Assembly (NCBI RefSeq): GCF_036373705.1
Contig: NC_089866.1
Span: forward strand, 2,048,501 to 2,112,500
Length of the DNA: 64,000 nucleotides
From: Amia ocellicauda
Taxonomy: Eukaryota; Chordata; Actinopteri; Amiiformes; Amiidae
Direction: 5' to 3'
The notes beneath the pieces were generated by a model. That model did not search any database. It saw only the letters and a list, made by a program, of their open reading frames with translations, and was not told the DNA's origin. Numbering within the stretch: position 1 is the first letter of the stretch; each line of letters opens with the position of its first letter. This document shows, piece after piece, positions 47,745 to 60,055 of the stretch. The position numbers and the translations under genes are program-made.

Positions 47745-50700
47745 TCAGCTAAACATTCGCTTTAGTTTGGAGAAGAAGCCCTCCTCCTTGTCCTGCCCCT
47801 GCTCTTTGTCCTGCCCCTCCTCAGGCCTGTCCTGCCCTGCCTCAGAGCGCGCCCCCCTGGCTCCCCCATCTGGACACAAACAGGCATGGCGTCAGTGGGC
47901 TCACAGCTCTGACTCGGGTACGACAACATGCTGACTGTGGCCTCAAGAGTTCGCCAACCAATCAGCTGTCAAATCTAGACATCTTAAGAGTTCAAGAGTT
48001 TAAATGCTGCTAATGTATCGCGCCAGTCAGCTCGGCTCAGGAGGTTCTCTCACCGGCAGTGGTGTTGGTGACTCCATTGACGGTCCCCTCCACGTCGGTC
48101 TCGTCCTCCGCATAGCTCATGAGCAGAGCGCGCTGCCGGTCCGTCAGGTTTCTGCCGCCGGAGAGACGGAGGGAGAAGAGATTGAGATCACCTTGCCAAA
48201 AGAAGAGAAAACAAGCCACCAGACGGGCTCAACCGACACGACGGCCCCTCTGTCTGCCCTCTTACTTGGGCACACGGATCTTGATGTGGATGTAGTGGTC
48301 TCCGTATCCGTAGCTGTTCACCCGAGGGATCCCCTTCCCGGACAGGCAGATCCTCTGGTCCCCCTGGGAGCCGGCCGGGATCTGCCGAGATGAACGACAC
48401 CATCAGCACCAGGCTGAGGGCGCGGCGGAGCCACACCGCGATTGTGTCGGTGTGAAGCCACGGCCTGCCCTCCGCAGTCCGGAGGAAGCGACTCACCGTG
48501 ACGTTGATGGTCTCGTAGAGCCCCTGCGCGCGGGCGGTGCCCCCCAGGATGGCCTGACCGATGGAGATGTGGAGGTCCGAGTGGATGTCGGCTCCGTCCC
48601 TCCGGAACACGGGGCTCCTCTGGACCTGCGGACAGCACAGCGCCCGTCAGCGACACCGCGGTGAGGCCAGACAGGTACGGGGCAGCAAGGGGATAACTAG
48701 CGCTCTGGGTCACATGACCTGACACACAGCTGGCTCCGATTGGTTAGCCTGGACCGGATAGGAGCCAGGGAGCAGACGGGCGGCACTCACCCGGAACGTG
48801 ATGAAGATTTCTTTCTTCCCGACGGGCATTCGCACCGTCTGGCCATCCTCCACGCCTGAAACACAGAGACCAGAGTTACGGTCAGGAGCTAGAGTCCTCC
48901 CTCGGGAAAACCCGTCCCGTGGCGGTCGGCCCCTCACCTGCCGGCACCGGCACCATGACGGTGCGCCTCTGCTTGGTCTGGCCCGTGCCCCGGCACGACA
49001 GGCAGGGCGTGGTCATCACGGAGCCCCGCCCCCCGCAGCGCCGGCAGGTTGAGCGCATCACGAACGGCCCGGTGTTTATCGTTTCCTGCGGGGGGGCAGA
49101 CACGAGCACAGCGTCAGTTCGGTGGCTACTCACCGAGGGAACCGGATGATCTGCGGCAACGATCAGCACCTGCATGGCCGAGTCAGCCAGGCTCAGCGCG
49201 ACAGATCGAAGAGTCAGATATCATCCTGGCTTTGCTTAACCAATTTTAATATCCAATTGGAGGATTTGCTTATTGGCAAGCTCTTAGGAAAGGCGTTTGC
49301 CGGTTACACACCTGATGCCAAGAACGCACACCTGTGAGTGACAGCGGTGCTACCGTCTCGCGCCCGCAGGCTTCAACGGACATTATAAGAGTCCCGCTTG
49401 ACAGGAGGACGAGCACTTCTAAGTCAGTCTATAAAAGGCGATACAGGAAGGTGCTCTGTGGCTGGACAGTGTGCCGGGGGGCCTTTGCCGAGCTCACCAT
49501 TCCGGTGCCGTTGCAGTAGTGGCAGTGCTGCAGCTTGGTGCCCGGCTCGTTGCCCTTGCCGTCACAGCGCTGGCAGCTGTCCTCGATATTCACCGAGATC
49601 TCCTTGTTCACACCCTTGGCAGCCTGGTTGAACGTCAGCTCCATGATGTACTGGTGGAAGAGAAACACAACCGGCGCGGTCAGCCCGGGCCTGGCGGGGG
49701 GTGTCGTGTCACAGCGCGCCCCACCGGGCTAGGGCACCGCTGGCACGAGCGCTCCGTAGACACTCACCTCCTGCGGCTGGTCGAAGATGGAGTTCATGTC
49801 CCCGAAGCGGGAGCCGGAGAACTCCCCGAAGATCTTGCGGAAGAGCTCCTCCGGGTCCACGCTGCTCCCCCCGCGCCAGAACTGCTGGCTGCCCGCCCCG
49901 GCGCCCGCCTGTCCGGGGTCAAAGCCGGCCGTGCCGTACGTGTCGTACTGCTTCCTCTTCACCTCATCGCTCAGCACCTGCGCAACACAGACAGCCCGTC
50001 AGCTGGGGGGACTCGGGCCAGTGTGTCCCCAAGACCGGCGCAGAGGCCCGGTCCCAGCAGCAGCAGGACACAGTTGTCCACACAGACATCTCTGCATGAT
50101 CGTGACGTTCAATGGGACACAAAACCGGCGTGAAAATTGGCAAAAGTAATCAATTAAAACGAATATGGTGAGCCCGATCTGGCGAATTGACCTTTAACCT
50201 CTCACCTCATAAGCCTCCGCCAGCTGGGCAAACTTCTCCTTGGCCTGAGGGTCGTCCTTGTTGGTGTCGGGGTGGTACTTCTTGGCCAGCTGATGGGGAA
50301 GGAATAGGGAGTGAACTCGGAGGCATTTCCACCAGGAAGTGGCCGTGGTCAGAGCCACAACAGCAGGAACCCTGAGCAGACAGCATCTCTCACACAGAAC
50401 AATAATAATACAATTCATGCTTTCATGCTCTTCGATGTTTCACAGACTCAGCTGAGTTTCTAGTCTTAATTACTCTGGGATGTCAAGGTCTAAAGCCTCA
50501 CGCTGACAAAAATAAAGTCCATCTCATCTCACAGTGTGCCGGCCCGGCGCCCTCACCTGGTAGTAGGCCTTCTTGATATCCTTCTGGGTGGCGGAGCGGG
50601 GGACCCCCAGGACCTGGTAGAAGTCCTGCTTGTTGGCGGCAGGGGCGCTGGTGTGGAAGCCAGCCGCACCGATGACACGTGGCACGCCTGTATCGGCACA

Positions 50701-51464
50701 CACGCAGACACGCACACAGGGACATCAGACGGGGGTCAGTGCAGCTCATTCTTTGACACAGACAACGCATAACTTAAACACATTTAAAAGAACACTAAGC
50801 GCAGCCTCCGAGCTGTATGATCGGACTCTCAACCTGCAGGTATTTATTTATATTAGTAGGCACGTGTGCCGAGAACACACACTTGCTTTTTTATTATTAT
50901 TGTTTGTGTCCGTCCACAGCAGGAGGAGGCATTGCAGGACTCCAGCAGGTATTACATCATGGCTGGAGCCCGTCTGGAGTTGATCATTAACAACACTGCT
51001 GTCCACAACTCTGTCTGTTGGCATGAAGGGTTCAGATCCTGTTGTGCTGGGACTGTAACTCTATGTCTTTCAGGTGCTGTTAATCATAAATAAGGTCGTG
51101 TATCATTAGTTTAGTTCCATGGGTTTATGTCCAAGGCCTGCGCATGCACTACAGCCCAGCACAGCCGTGTGTGTGTGTGTGGTTTGCCTGTACGTGTCAG
51201 TGTGTGTCTGTGTGTGTGTATGTCTGTGATGCGTGTGTCTGTGTCAGTGATGCGCCTGTGTGTGTGTGTGTGTGATGTGTCTGTGTGTCTGTTTGTGTGC
51301 GTGTCTGTGATGCGTGTGTCTGTGTGTCTGTGACGCGACCGTGTGCGATGCATGATGACACACATTCAGCGCACATGTGTCTGCGCACACAGCCGGTCAA
51401 GGTCAGTCACCGAGCCGAGGAAGTTTTTGGCGCAGTCGGGCCGGCACTCGAATAAGAGACAGAA

Positions 51465-51506
<42 letters not shown>

Positions 51507-51977
51507 GTCGCTCCGTCACGCATTGACGCAGCAGTGTCCGCACAGTCAGCTGCTACAGGCGATGTTTCTACAGCAATAGTAACAGGGACTCGTTTCTCAT
51601 GCGTGTATTCGGAGGTTATTTCGGCCATCTTTGCTGATTAACCGTCCCTCTGCTGCCAGCGGCTGCACATCACAGTACAGCCCAGCCAGCTGCGCGCTAG
51701 GCCGGGGGAGACGCGCTGATCCGGGTCCCGGGCCGCCATGGCCGCCGCCGGTCGCCGGTACTGCCTCACCTGTCACGGGTCTCAATGTCAGCACACTCCC
51801 GGCGCCCCCGCCGATGCCGCTCCATCCCGGACGGTACCGGGGCGCTCCCGGGGCAGGGAGGGGGCGAGGGACGGTCGAGAGGGCCGAGGCGAGTCGTGAG
51901 CAGCCCCGGCGCCGGCCAGAGGACACCGCCGCCGAGATCCAGCGTGTGGAGCACCGAGCCGCAGAGGACGCCATCAT
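47745..51977 (-). CDS. dnaja3: Mitochondrial DnaJ/Hsp40 co-chaperone A3 (Tid1)
   Basis: Eleven coding exons on the minus strand: 51977-51770, 50687-50557, 50289-50206, 49977-49768, 49650-49498, 49085-48938, 48855-48791, 48625-48497, 48381-48266, 48151-48054 and 47869-47745. They total 488 aa (human 480), all in phase. Order: an Arg/Ser-rich mitochondrial targeting region (about 1-85); a J domain (about 91-156) with HPD at 119-121; a Gly/Phe-rich linker; a zinc-binding domain with four CxxCxGxG motifs (CQRCDGKG from 237, CHYCNGTG from 254, CRRCGGRG from 276, CLSCRGTG from 290); then the substrate-binding C-terminal domains. It stimulates the ATPase of mitochondrial HSPA9 and helps fold matrix proteins and maintain mtDNA. 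The tail has three imperfect GQDK repeats and ends [10 protein letters not shown]. Two adjacent ATGs (51977 and 51974) could start it; the first was used. Confidence 0.97.
51163..51355. repeat. (TG)n-rich microsatellite
   Basis: Degenerate TGTG/TCTG array in dnaja3 intron 1; it creates false frames on both strands. Confidence 0.9.
51455..51504. repeat. (GA)n microsatellite
   Basis: About 20 uninterrupted GA units in dnaja3 intron 1, roughly 265 bp from exon 1. Confidence 0.95.
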
Positions 51978-52130
51978 GAGTCCAGCACTGGCAGGGACCG
52001 CGGACTGCGCATGACATGCAGACACCCGACACAGAGCGCATGTGCGGGATTCGGGACGCATGCGCAGTCCAAGGTGCCGCCATAGACAGATAAATTAGCT
52101 GCCTTAGCGACCAGCCGGCCATCTTTAGTG
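51978..52130 (-). promoter_or_regulatory. dnaja3: dnaja3 promoter with NRF1- and YY1-like sites
   Basis: ACGCATGCGCAG at 52056-52067 carries the palindromic GCATGCGC core of NRF1 sites; related words occur at 52006-52013 and 52035-52046. GCCGCCAT (about 52076) and GCCATCTT (about 52118) resemble YY1 sites. NRF1 controls many nuclear genes for mitochondrial proteins, which fits DNAJA3. Motif matches only. Confidence 0.55.
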
Positions 52131-52377
52131 ATAATAATATCAAATGACACGAAATATAGACTATAAAATCCAATACGATATAAAGAAAGAAATGAAACGG
52201 AAAATCACGTTTAGTGAACAAACATAGGCTGTTTAATTGTATAATATATTTAAACAAATATTTATAATTCTAGTATACATACAGTATCCTCCAAATATAT
52301 GAATTCCCTGGTTGAAGTTCACTATCAATATATAATTATAGCAATTAAACATATCCTGTGTTGTAATTTGTTATTAG

Positions 52378-52875
52378 CGGCTGAAGACTCATCTTTTTAG
52401 TCTCTGTTTTCCTAGCCCGTAGTGCCGCTGGTGTGCCATGGACATGCAATGCACAATTGTATTTGGGATTCCTCTTTCTGCAAAAGCCCCCTCTGCGGGG
52501 CCGACGAGACACAACCCACCCCTGAGGCGCCCCACCACGGAGGGCACCCACACCACAGGGTCTGACGAGCCACGCCACCCAAGGGCTGATGATGTTCCAA
52601 CACCCCACCCCCCAACATTTACTTTCTCCTATAACAATCCTGCCACCCATAGGAGTTTTTGTTTTTTCTCTCCTCCATGACTAATAGTTTATCTAATGTT
52701 GGTTTACTTTATCTGAGTTCATTTGAACTGTTAAGGTCTATTTTTATTTTATTTTTAATTTTGCAGTATGTTTGTTTGTAGTATGTTTATGAATCTGTAA
52801 AGCGCTCTGTGGCTACCCTGTGAACTGACTGATTCGTTTATAAACTAAACTTGTTATTAAAACCCATAGAATGAG
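52378..52875 (+). mobile_element. 5'-truncated LINE 3' end (L2/CR1-like)
   Basis: An open stretch at 52378-52419 reads RLKTHLFSLCFPSP and then stops at TAG 52420. LKTHLF is a typical C-terminal ending of L2/CR1-clade ORF2 proteins. About 450 bp of 3' UTR-like sequence follows, with TGTAAAGCGCTCTGTGGCTA near its end. It lies between dnaja3 and coro7. Confidence 0.65.
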
Positions 52876-53339
52876 TTCACGGTGGCCGGCCCTATTGTAA
52901 CAGGACTATTGCACTGCACAATACACGGACACTACAATGTATTCGTTAGTGTAAAGGTGGTGACATTAGGGAACAGCCACACGGTGTCATAGGGGACAGG
53001 GGACAGTGAGAGCCTCTATATGTATAGCTGGGTCTGTGCGTGTGGTGTACTGTAGATCTCCATGAGCAGTGCTGAAATCTGCTGCTGTAGTGGCTGTAAA
53101 ACTCAGGGCCAGGGCTGGAGGCCCTGCTGAAGTGTACATTTCCACAAATGTCACATGACAGGAGTGATATAATGGCCTCAATGACGGTTTGTTTGACGTA
53201 CTCTATTTTCGCCATGCTGAGGCTGCATTCTTGCTCTCGCCCCGAGTGAGAGAGAACTTTTTTAGTACAAGAGTAAATACATTAAAAAGTCACTGCATAC
53301 TATAAAGGATGTTTGCGTTCTTGTATCGCAGGTATTCCT

Positions 53340-53489
53340 TGCTCTGCACAGATCTGCATAATCCCTCTGCTCCTATTGGCGGAGGAGCGCAGATCTGCGC
53401 AGAACTGCGGAAATCTATAGCAAGGCAGACTTAGTCGATCCCAGATGAGTCGATGGCCGAGTGAGGCTGGACTGTCAGAGGCGCCCAGG

Positions 53490-53538
<49 letters not shown>

Positions 53539-53613
53539 TGAGAGTGAGAGTGAGAGTGAGACACAGACACACCGAGCATCCACCGCCTTCAAACAGCCGG
53601 CCAGGGAGACGAG
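53340..53613 (+). promoter_or_regulatory. coro7: coro7 promoter and leader
   Basis: An inverted CCAAT box (TATTGGCGGAG, about 53376) lies between two inverted copies of CTGCRCAGATCTGC (about 53343-53357 and 53389-53403). A (GA)n tract (53493-53528) with GAGAGT repeats follows, ending about 50 bp before the start codon. No TATA box was seen. Confidence 0.4.
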
Positions 53614-56600
53614 ATGAACCGCTTCAAGACCTCCAAATTCAAGAACACCAGCCCGAGGATCCCCAAGAGAGACGTGAGTCGCTGCGCCAGAAAACACTGA
53701 CATGTCAGCTTCCTGGATGGTCGCCGGGCCGCCGGGCTGCCGGTGCGGGAGGGCGAGCAGCGTCCGTGCGGGTTTAACGTCAATCTCCCGCTACTTCGTA
53801 ACCACAGTGTGTGAAGAGAAAGGGAAATGCACAAATGCATGACAGGAAAGACAACACAATCTAAAAACCAATGCAGATTATTCTCATTAGAAAACAATCC
53901 GGTGTGTTTGCTGGGAAATGCAGTTCATTCCCCCGCACAGCTGCAGCTCCGGCCGGTTACTGGTGCGCACACGTGTAACTGCGAGTTTCACCAGTGGAGG
54001 TGCTTGAACTTGAACCCATTGTTTTGGTTGCTCTTGATTTGATCCAGCAGTTCATTCTGCTTGTCATTTGAACACCCTGTTAATTATTGTTGACACTAGG
54101 ACTGTATTTAGTAAATCGTCTTGTATTATTTGGAAGAAGGATAAAAGAAGTCATTTGTCTAGTTAAGAATGACATGTTTTCTTCCCTTCCTCCCCCGGAG
54201 AGCTGGAGTTTGACTTCTTCTTGGCCAGTCCCATTCAACTCATCCAACACCACGAGCAATGGCCAAGAGCAGATTGATGGACTTGTGTTTCTGTACTATT
54301 AATACTAATACTATACACATACTTGGGCGCAGCTGCTTTGATGAAAATAGCAATATTTGTCAATGGACAGCAACAGATCTTCCAGTGCCCTGTCCTGTCC
54401 TGTGTTGCTACCTGTCCTATGAAAAAGACTTGAACTCAAGCACATGAGTGTTTATGGCGTGTTCCTCTAGTCATAACTCTGTGCCTCTATGTATGGATGA
54501 AGGGATACAGTTGCACTGAACGATGCCCCTCATCCCTGGGCGTTGGTCCAAGCTCTGATACAGGCGCTGCCCATTCTGATCACCCTCGAAGCTGGGTCGT
54601 CCAGGCAGGGTGTCCTGGATTCAGCCCGGCTCTGTCCTGAACTCGCCACACAGCTGGCAGGGCTGGTGGGTGATGCCTGGTGCCCCCTGGGGTGGGTTGA
54701 TTGGTATGTGCCGTGACGTGTCGCACTGCAAGGAGGGGGTTGTAAACAACAGTGCGCTCCGGCACGTGTTTCGCGGGGCGTGACTGTGATTCCTGATCGA
54801 TGAGGCCAGACCTGGGTGGAGTTTAAGAACTGGGTTAATCGTCCAGTAAGTTTCCTGCATCCAGACCTATGCATGGATGTCAGACTTGATATTAGGATTG
54901 CATATATTTGCATGAAACTGATCGACATGGAGTAGAGCTGCTGTTTTCCCTGTGAGGCCTTCGTGTTTACTAAAGAGGCTGAAAAGAATGATGTCAGAAT
55001 GAATATGGGTAGAATATCAAAGGAATATTAGGTGGTACTGCTTTATGAGTCGAGCAGTGATGAAACAAGTTTGTGGCAGCCTGGGGCTTCTTCTCCCTGG
55101 ACCCGTCCCGCTCTCTGCATTCCTGTACATTTCCACACGTTCTCCAGGTCTCTGCAGGCGGCAGGCCGTCCTTCAGTCGGCTGTTTCACTAATGCAGACG
55201 CGCCGGCCGCCACACCAGGACCTGCAGCCTCCTGCGTCTCCTCGGTGCGCTGAACGCCAGGCGGTCGGGTGATCTGAGCCGCGCAGCTCTCTGAAGGAGT
55301 CTGACCATAAATGGGGAAGACGGGCAAAGAGAGAGCCGGCGGCCGGTCAGGCGGGTGGCAGGGTAACGGCAGGGCAGTGGTTTTCGCTCGGCTGCCTCGG
55401 GCGCTGGGTCGAGGTCACGGTGCGTCGACGTTGGAGAGTGTGAGGGATGGGGAAGTGGTGATGGAGAGGAAAAGGGGGTGCGGAGGAGGTTTGGTTTGAT
55501 TCGGTGACAGACAGTAGTGCTGTTTATTGTGCTGCAGAGAGAGTTTGTACTGTGTTGCCTGGCTGTTGTCTTAAATCCTTTTTCTTTGTTTAGTTTTTTT
55601 CTCGCTGCAGATATGGGCTCGGAGGCCCCCTGTGTGGGAGTCGCTGCACTATAGCTTCCGGCAAAGATGTGCATTTCTAATCCTATTAAAGCCCCAATGC
55701 GGAGAAGCTTCGGAAACAGACCTGGCACCCCGCATTGCTGCTGTTTCTGCTTACATTTAGACTGCGCCGTGTTGTTCCCAATTGAACGGCCTAATTTGAT
55801 GTTTGTTGCACAAGCCGTCCTGTTATTGCAGCACTCCAGTGTGTGTGTGTGCGTGTGTGTGTGTGTGCCTACGTACAGTCTACAGACACGACTCCTCCTG
55901 CACACAAACGGTACGGCACTAGAGAGAGCCCACAGTCACGGTACTGAACGTTTCACGGGCAGCTTAACACCCTCAATGGCCAGAGACCTGGAAGCAGGGA
56001 AATTGACACCAACGAAGGCCATCATTTATTCAGTAAAATAATTTATCCCAGTGCAGGTGGAGTGAAAGGCAGAAGATGCTGCATAGCTCCAGTACGAGGA
56101 GAGAGAGAGACAGAGAGACAGAGAGTGTCTGTGAGAGAATGGTTTAAATGCTCCCGATCCTGCGCTCTGCCAGACACCCACAGGGGGCACTGCAGGGTGC
56201 TGAATTGAGGAGCAACCCCTCTGCCCCAGACCCTGTGGAGCTGTGCCTGTGGTTCCTTCTCTGGCAGCTCCTGGCATCCACGCCAGGGCAGCAGCGCCGT
56301 CCGTGTGCCGCCCAGCCTGCAGATTGCATCGCTCTACCCGGATGCGGGCTCTCGCAGTGAATGAGCCACCGGGGAACTCTCCACACACTCCACACACTCA
56401 GTTATTTTCTGCATTGTGCTCGGCTGTCAAAGACTTCCACCAGATCTCTCAGCTGAAGGCAGGCCGCCAAGTCAGCGCCGCACCAGCTGCTACCCAGAAT
56501 CCCTCGGTCAGACTGTGGCAGAGGCAGCAGGAGACAGCTGATGCCCAAGGCAGCCCAGCATTGTGCGCAGAATATTGCTCAGTGGGCGATGGACAGGGGC

Positions 56601-57474
56601 TCTAATGATCCCCTCGTTATAGTTCACCCCCACCGTAGCTGGTTTTCTCCGCGGTCTCAAGGCTTTTTAATTGTTTTATTTATTTGTAAATCATTAACTA
56701 CGCAGTGAAGGAAAGTGTTCAGTAGATGCCAGTGTTAGTCGTGACTGAAATCAGTACGTGAAACTGTCTTACGCAGCACTTCCTGTTGCCGCAGGGTGTC
56801 TGTGAGCTCCAGCCTGTGAGCAGATGTGTCTGCTGCTGCCCGACTTCCTCTAATGTTGAGTTCGCTCCCCTCGTCCGCTCTCCCTTCCTGTCGAGATTCT
56901 GCTCAGTGCCGGGCTGCTGCCGGAGTGTGGGGGGGGCCAGGCCACTGGGGGTCTTTCTCTCTGAAGCTGCAGCCTGGACCTCAGATCCCGTACGATCTCG
57001 GAGGCGTAGTGCCCAGGTCTGGTCAGTCCGGGTAGGCGGGGTAAAGCAGGCTGCTGCTGTGGTGTTGGTGGCCCGGTAGGGGTCTGTTTCCTCTCTGGAC
57101 CAGACTTTCCAAAGCAGTTCCCCGGGCATGGTAACAATGCAGTACATCACAGTGTCATACTGTATCCCCTGAGGAAATACTGTTCACATCATGGGACGGG
57201 CCTCTGTGTGGATCACAGCACTAAACCAGCGCACCGTACTGGTCTCTAATGGATGTATAGTGACCTGAGAGGGATGTTTGCCTCTATACAGATACACCCC
57301 AGTTAATAAAGCAGTGGCTGGCTAGGTATTTATAGTAAAAATAGTTTGTAACTGTTATTGTTTTTTATAAAGACAAATTAGAAATCTAATGTTACAATCG
57401 CTAATTCAGACTCCCCTGCATGCAATGTGTATTCTATCAGACTTTGTACGCATGTGTGAGTGTGTTTGTGTGTG

Positions 57475-57511
<37 letters not shown>

Positions 57512-60055
57512 CTGTGTGTTTGTGTGTGTTTCTGTGTGTGTGTGTGTATGTGTCTGTGTGTTTGTGTGTGTTTGTGTGTGTTTCTGTGTGAGTGTGTGTT
57601 TCTGTGTGAGTGTGTGTGTGTGTGTATGTGTCTGTGTCTGTCTGTGTGTTTGTGTGTGTTTCTGTGTGAGTGTGTGTGTGTGTCTGTCTGTGTCTGTCTG
57701 TATGTGTGTGTGTCTGTGTGTATGTGTATGTGTGTGTGTATGTGTGTGTTTCTGTGTGAGTGTCTGTGTGTTTCTGTGTGTTTCTGTGTGAGTGAGTGTG
57801 TGTGTGTGTGTGTGTGTGTCTGTGTGTGTGTGTGTGTTTCTGTGTCCGTCCACAGGTTGGTGTGGAAGATATTCTGTGTGTGTGGCTCCCTCTCTCTCGG
57901 GGCTTGTCTGGACACGTCTTGGGAGGGTGGGGGACGCAGGCAGAGAGGCGACGCTGCAGGGGAGAGCAGGGTGAGGGCAGGCAGGGCTTCGCAGGGGAAT
58001 CTGTCCAAATGACGGCGGAGGAGAGCGCCTGCGGGTCACACGGAGTCAAAGGTTCGCCTGCAGGTCATGTTAATCCGCGTCAGCGACCACGTGTCGTGCT
58101 GGCAGAGCGCCGGGCTCCTGTCTGCGGGTCTTCTGCATGCGTTGGCCGGTGCAATGGAGAAACACGGGTTGTCTGCTGCTCCAAACTACATGCTCAAGTA
58201 GAATTCGGTAACTATATGTATATATTTTTCAGCGTCTTCAGTATGTTGATTTGTCTGGACTCAAGACTGTCCGTGTTGGTAATCAGTGGCTCACTGTTGG
58301 GTTTCATCTGCTTCCGGTTCCTGCAGCTCCTGTCCCTCTGTCCGTCTCATGTCCCTCTCTCCGTCTCTCTCCAGGGCTGGATCGGTGATATCCGCGCCGG
58401 ATCCCTCACCTCCATAGGGAACCACATTAAGTCCAGCTGCAGCCTTGTGGCCTTCAACACGGAGCAGGCGGGTGAGCAGAGATTTGACATCCTTCTCTCT
58501 TCACTGTAACGCTGAAGTTGTTTACGCATTCTGTCTCATTAACCACTTTCCTTCCTGGTTAAAATAAATCAAATGGACAGACTGAACCTCCTGTAGCGCA
58601 TTGACTCATTACTCTCATGCAGGCTGTAAAGCTCGTTATGTTTATAGTCTGGTTGTTATATGTTTGTGAGCTGCCACTTGTGACGCGTGTCCTGTGTTTT
58701 CAGGGACTCTGGGCCTGGCATCCCTGCAGCCCGGGCAGGACGGAAAGTGGGCGGTCTCTCAGCTCCCCTGTCATGCCGGTAAGATCCACACGCTCAGGCA
58801 CACACGCACACGAACACTACCACGATCAGACCGGGGCTCGGGTTTAGACTTGGGGGGGTTCTGTGTTGGGATGCTCCAGACCTAACCGCGCTCTCCTCCC
58901 TCCCCGCTCAGACCTGGTGACGGATTTTGACTTCTCCCCGTTTGATGATGCGCTGCTCGCCACCTGCTCGGCCGACGAGACGGTGAGTGGGACTGTCCTC
59001 TGTGGGAGACGCGGGGCCTGGCGGTGGAGCCTCTGATTGGCCTAGTTCTGATGCGTGTCATGAACAATGCCTGCTGTTTAACCTCCCTCTCTCCCTCACT
59101 CACTGTCACTCTGTCACTCACTCACTCACTCACTCTCTCACTCATGCGCACAGTAGCACCAGAACTAGAATTTAAAGTTTCTCTGGTGCGTGCTGTAAAA
59201 TCTCCTACTTTCAAAATCATATTCATGAAATATTCCCTCGGTCTTTGATGTGGTTTCCCAGTTTTAGTCTGGTTTTAAAGCCGGCCCTGTTCTGATTGGA
59301 CACCTGGGTTTCTTTAGAGATGATGGTCGAGGAACGGGCTGATTCAGGGAGGGGATGCTGGTTTTGTGCTGATTTTATCCTCTGGTCTGCAGTTTACTTG
59401 GCTGATTCAGAGTTTTTGTGCTGATATTTATACCTCTGTGGTCTGTGGTTTATGACACTGAGCCATTCTCAGTGAAATGCACAGACCCCAGGAGTGCGGT
59501 GCCCAGAGCCGGTGGGCCAGACAGCCGCGGTGCTTTGATGGCTGCTCGAATGAAGCCGTTATTGCCCGAGTTACCCAAGGAGCCCGTGCCGTGCCGTGGT
59601 GTTGTTTTGACCGGCTGCCCTCTGTCCCCTCTGGCCCCCAGGTGAAGGTGTGGCGTGTCCGGGAGCCGGGGCAGGACGCTCCCTCTGCGGCGGACGTGAC
59701 GCTGTGTCCCGGGCAGGGCCGTGTGGAGGCCGTGCTCTTCCACCCCTGTGCTGACGGGGTTCTGGCCATTGGGACCGTCAGGACCGCCACCGTGTGGGAC
59801 ACCTCTCGCCAGGAACCCCTCGCAGGTACATCCCCCCGCCAACAGGAAGTTCCGCCCTCCTCTCCCCGTCACTCATTTGGACATTCTGCGAGTGTTGTAT
59901 TATTTCGCTCCTTCTCTGAAAAGGAGCGTTGTGTTTCTGCTCCCCCCGTCTCACCCTGTGCGTCTGTTTGTGCCGCAGTCCTCGAGCAGCACGGAGACCA
60001 GCTGCACAGCCTGACCTGGAAGCTGGACGGCTCCCTGCTGGCCACGTCGTGCAAG
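53614..60055 (+). CDS. coro7: Coronin 7, N-terminal part (runs off the window)
   Basis: Six coding exons are present: 53614-53673, 58375-58471, 58704-58778, 58912-58982, 59642-59825 and 59979-60055. They give the first 188 residues in a continuous frame; human CORO7 is about 925 aa, so most lies beyond 64000. The start [12 protein letters not shown] is the coronin-7 N-terminus. It is followed by [19 protein letters not shown] and WD-repeat sequence such as [22 protein letters not shown] and [18 protein letters not shown]. Coronin 7 has two WD40 propellers and acts at the trans-Golgi network in anterograde traffic, as a Cullin-3 substrate and as an F-actin regulator. Intron 1 is 4.7 kb; intron 6 is at least 3.9 kb. 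No nested gene such as VASN was seen in these introns. Confidence 0.95.
57451..57846. repeat. Long degenerate (TG)n array
   Basis: About 400 bp of TGTG interspersed with TCTG, TATG and GAGTG units lies in coro7 intron 1. It opens long artificial frames in both directions (Cys/Val-rich one way, Thr/His-rich the other). Confidence 0.97.
59098..59147. repeat. (CACT)n microsatellite
   Basis: Short tetranucleotide array in coro7 intron 4. Confidence 0.85.

Noticed and set aside
49471-50133. 220-codon plus-strand frame
   Set aside because: Antisense shadow of dnaja3 exons 4 and 5.
55189-55905. 238-codon minus-strand frame
   Set aside because: In coro7 intron 1, ends in a (GT)n tract, no domain.
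57378-58049. Open frames of 120-223 codons on both strands
   Set aside because: They are read-through of the (TG)n/(CA)n array; composition is only Cys/Val or Thr/His repeats.
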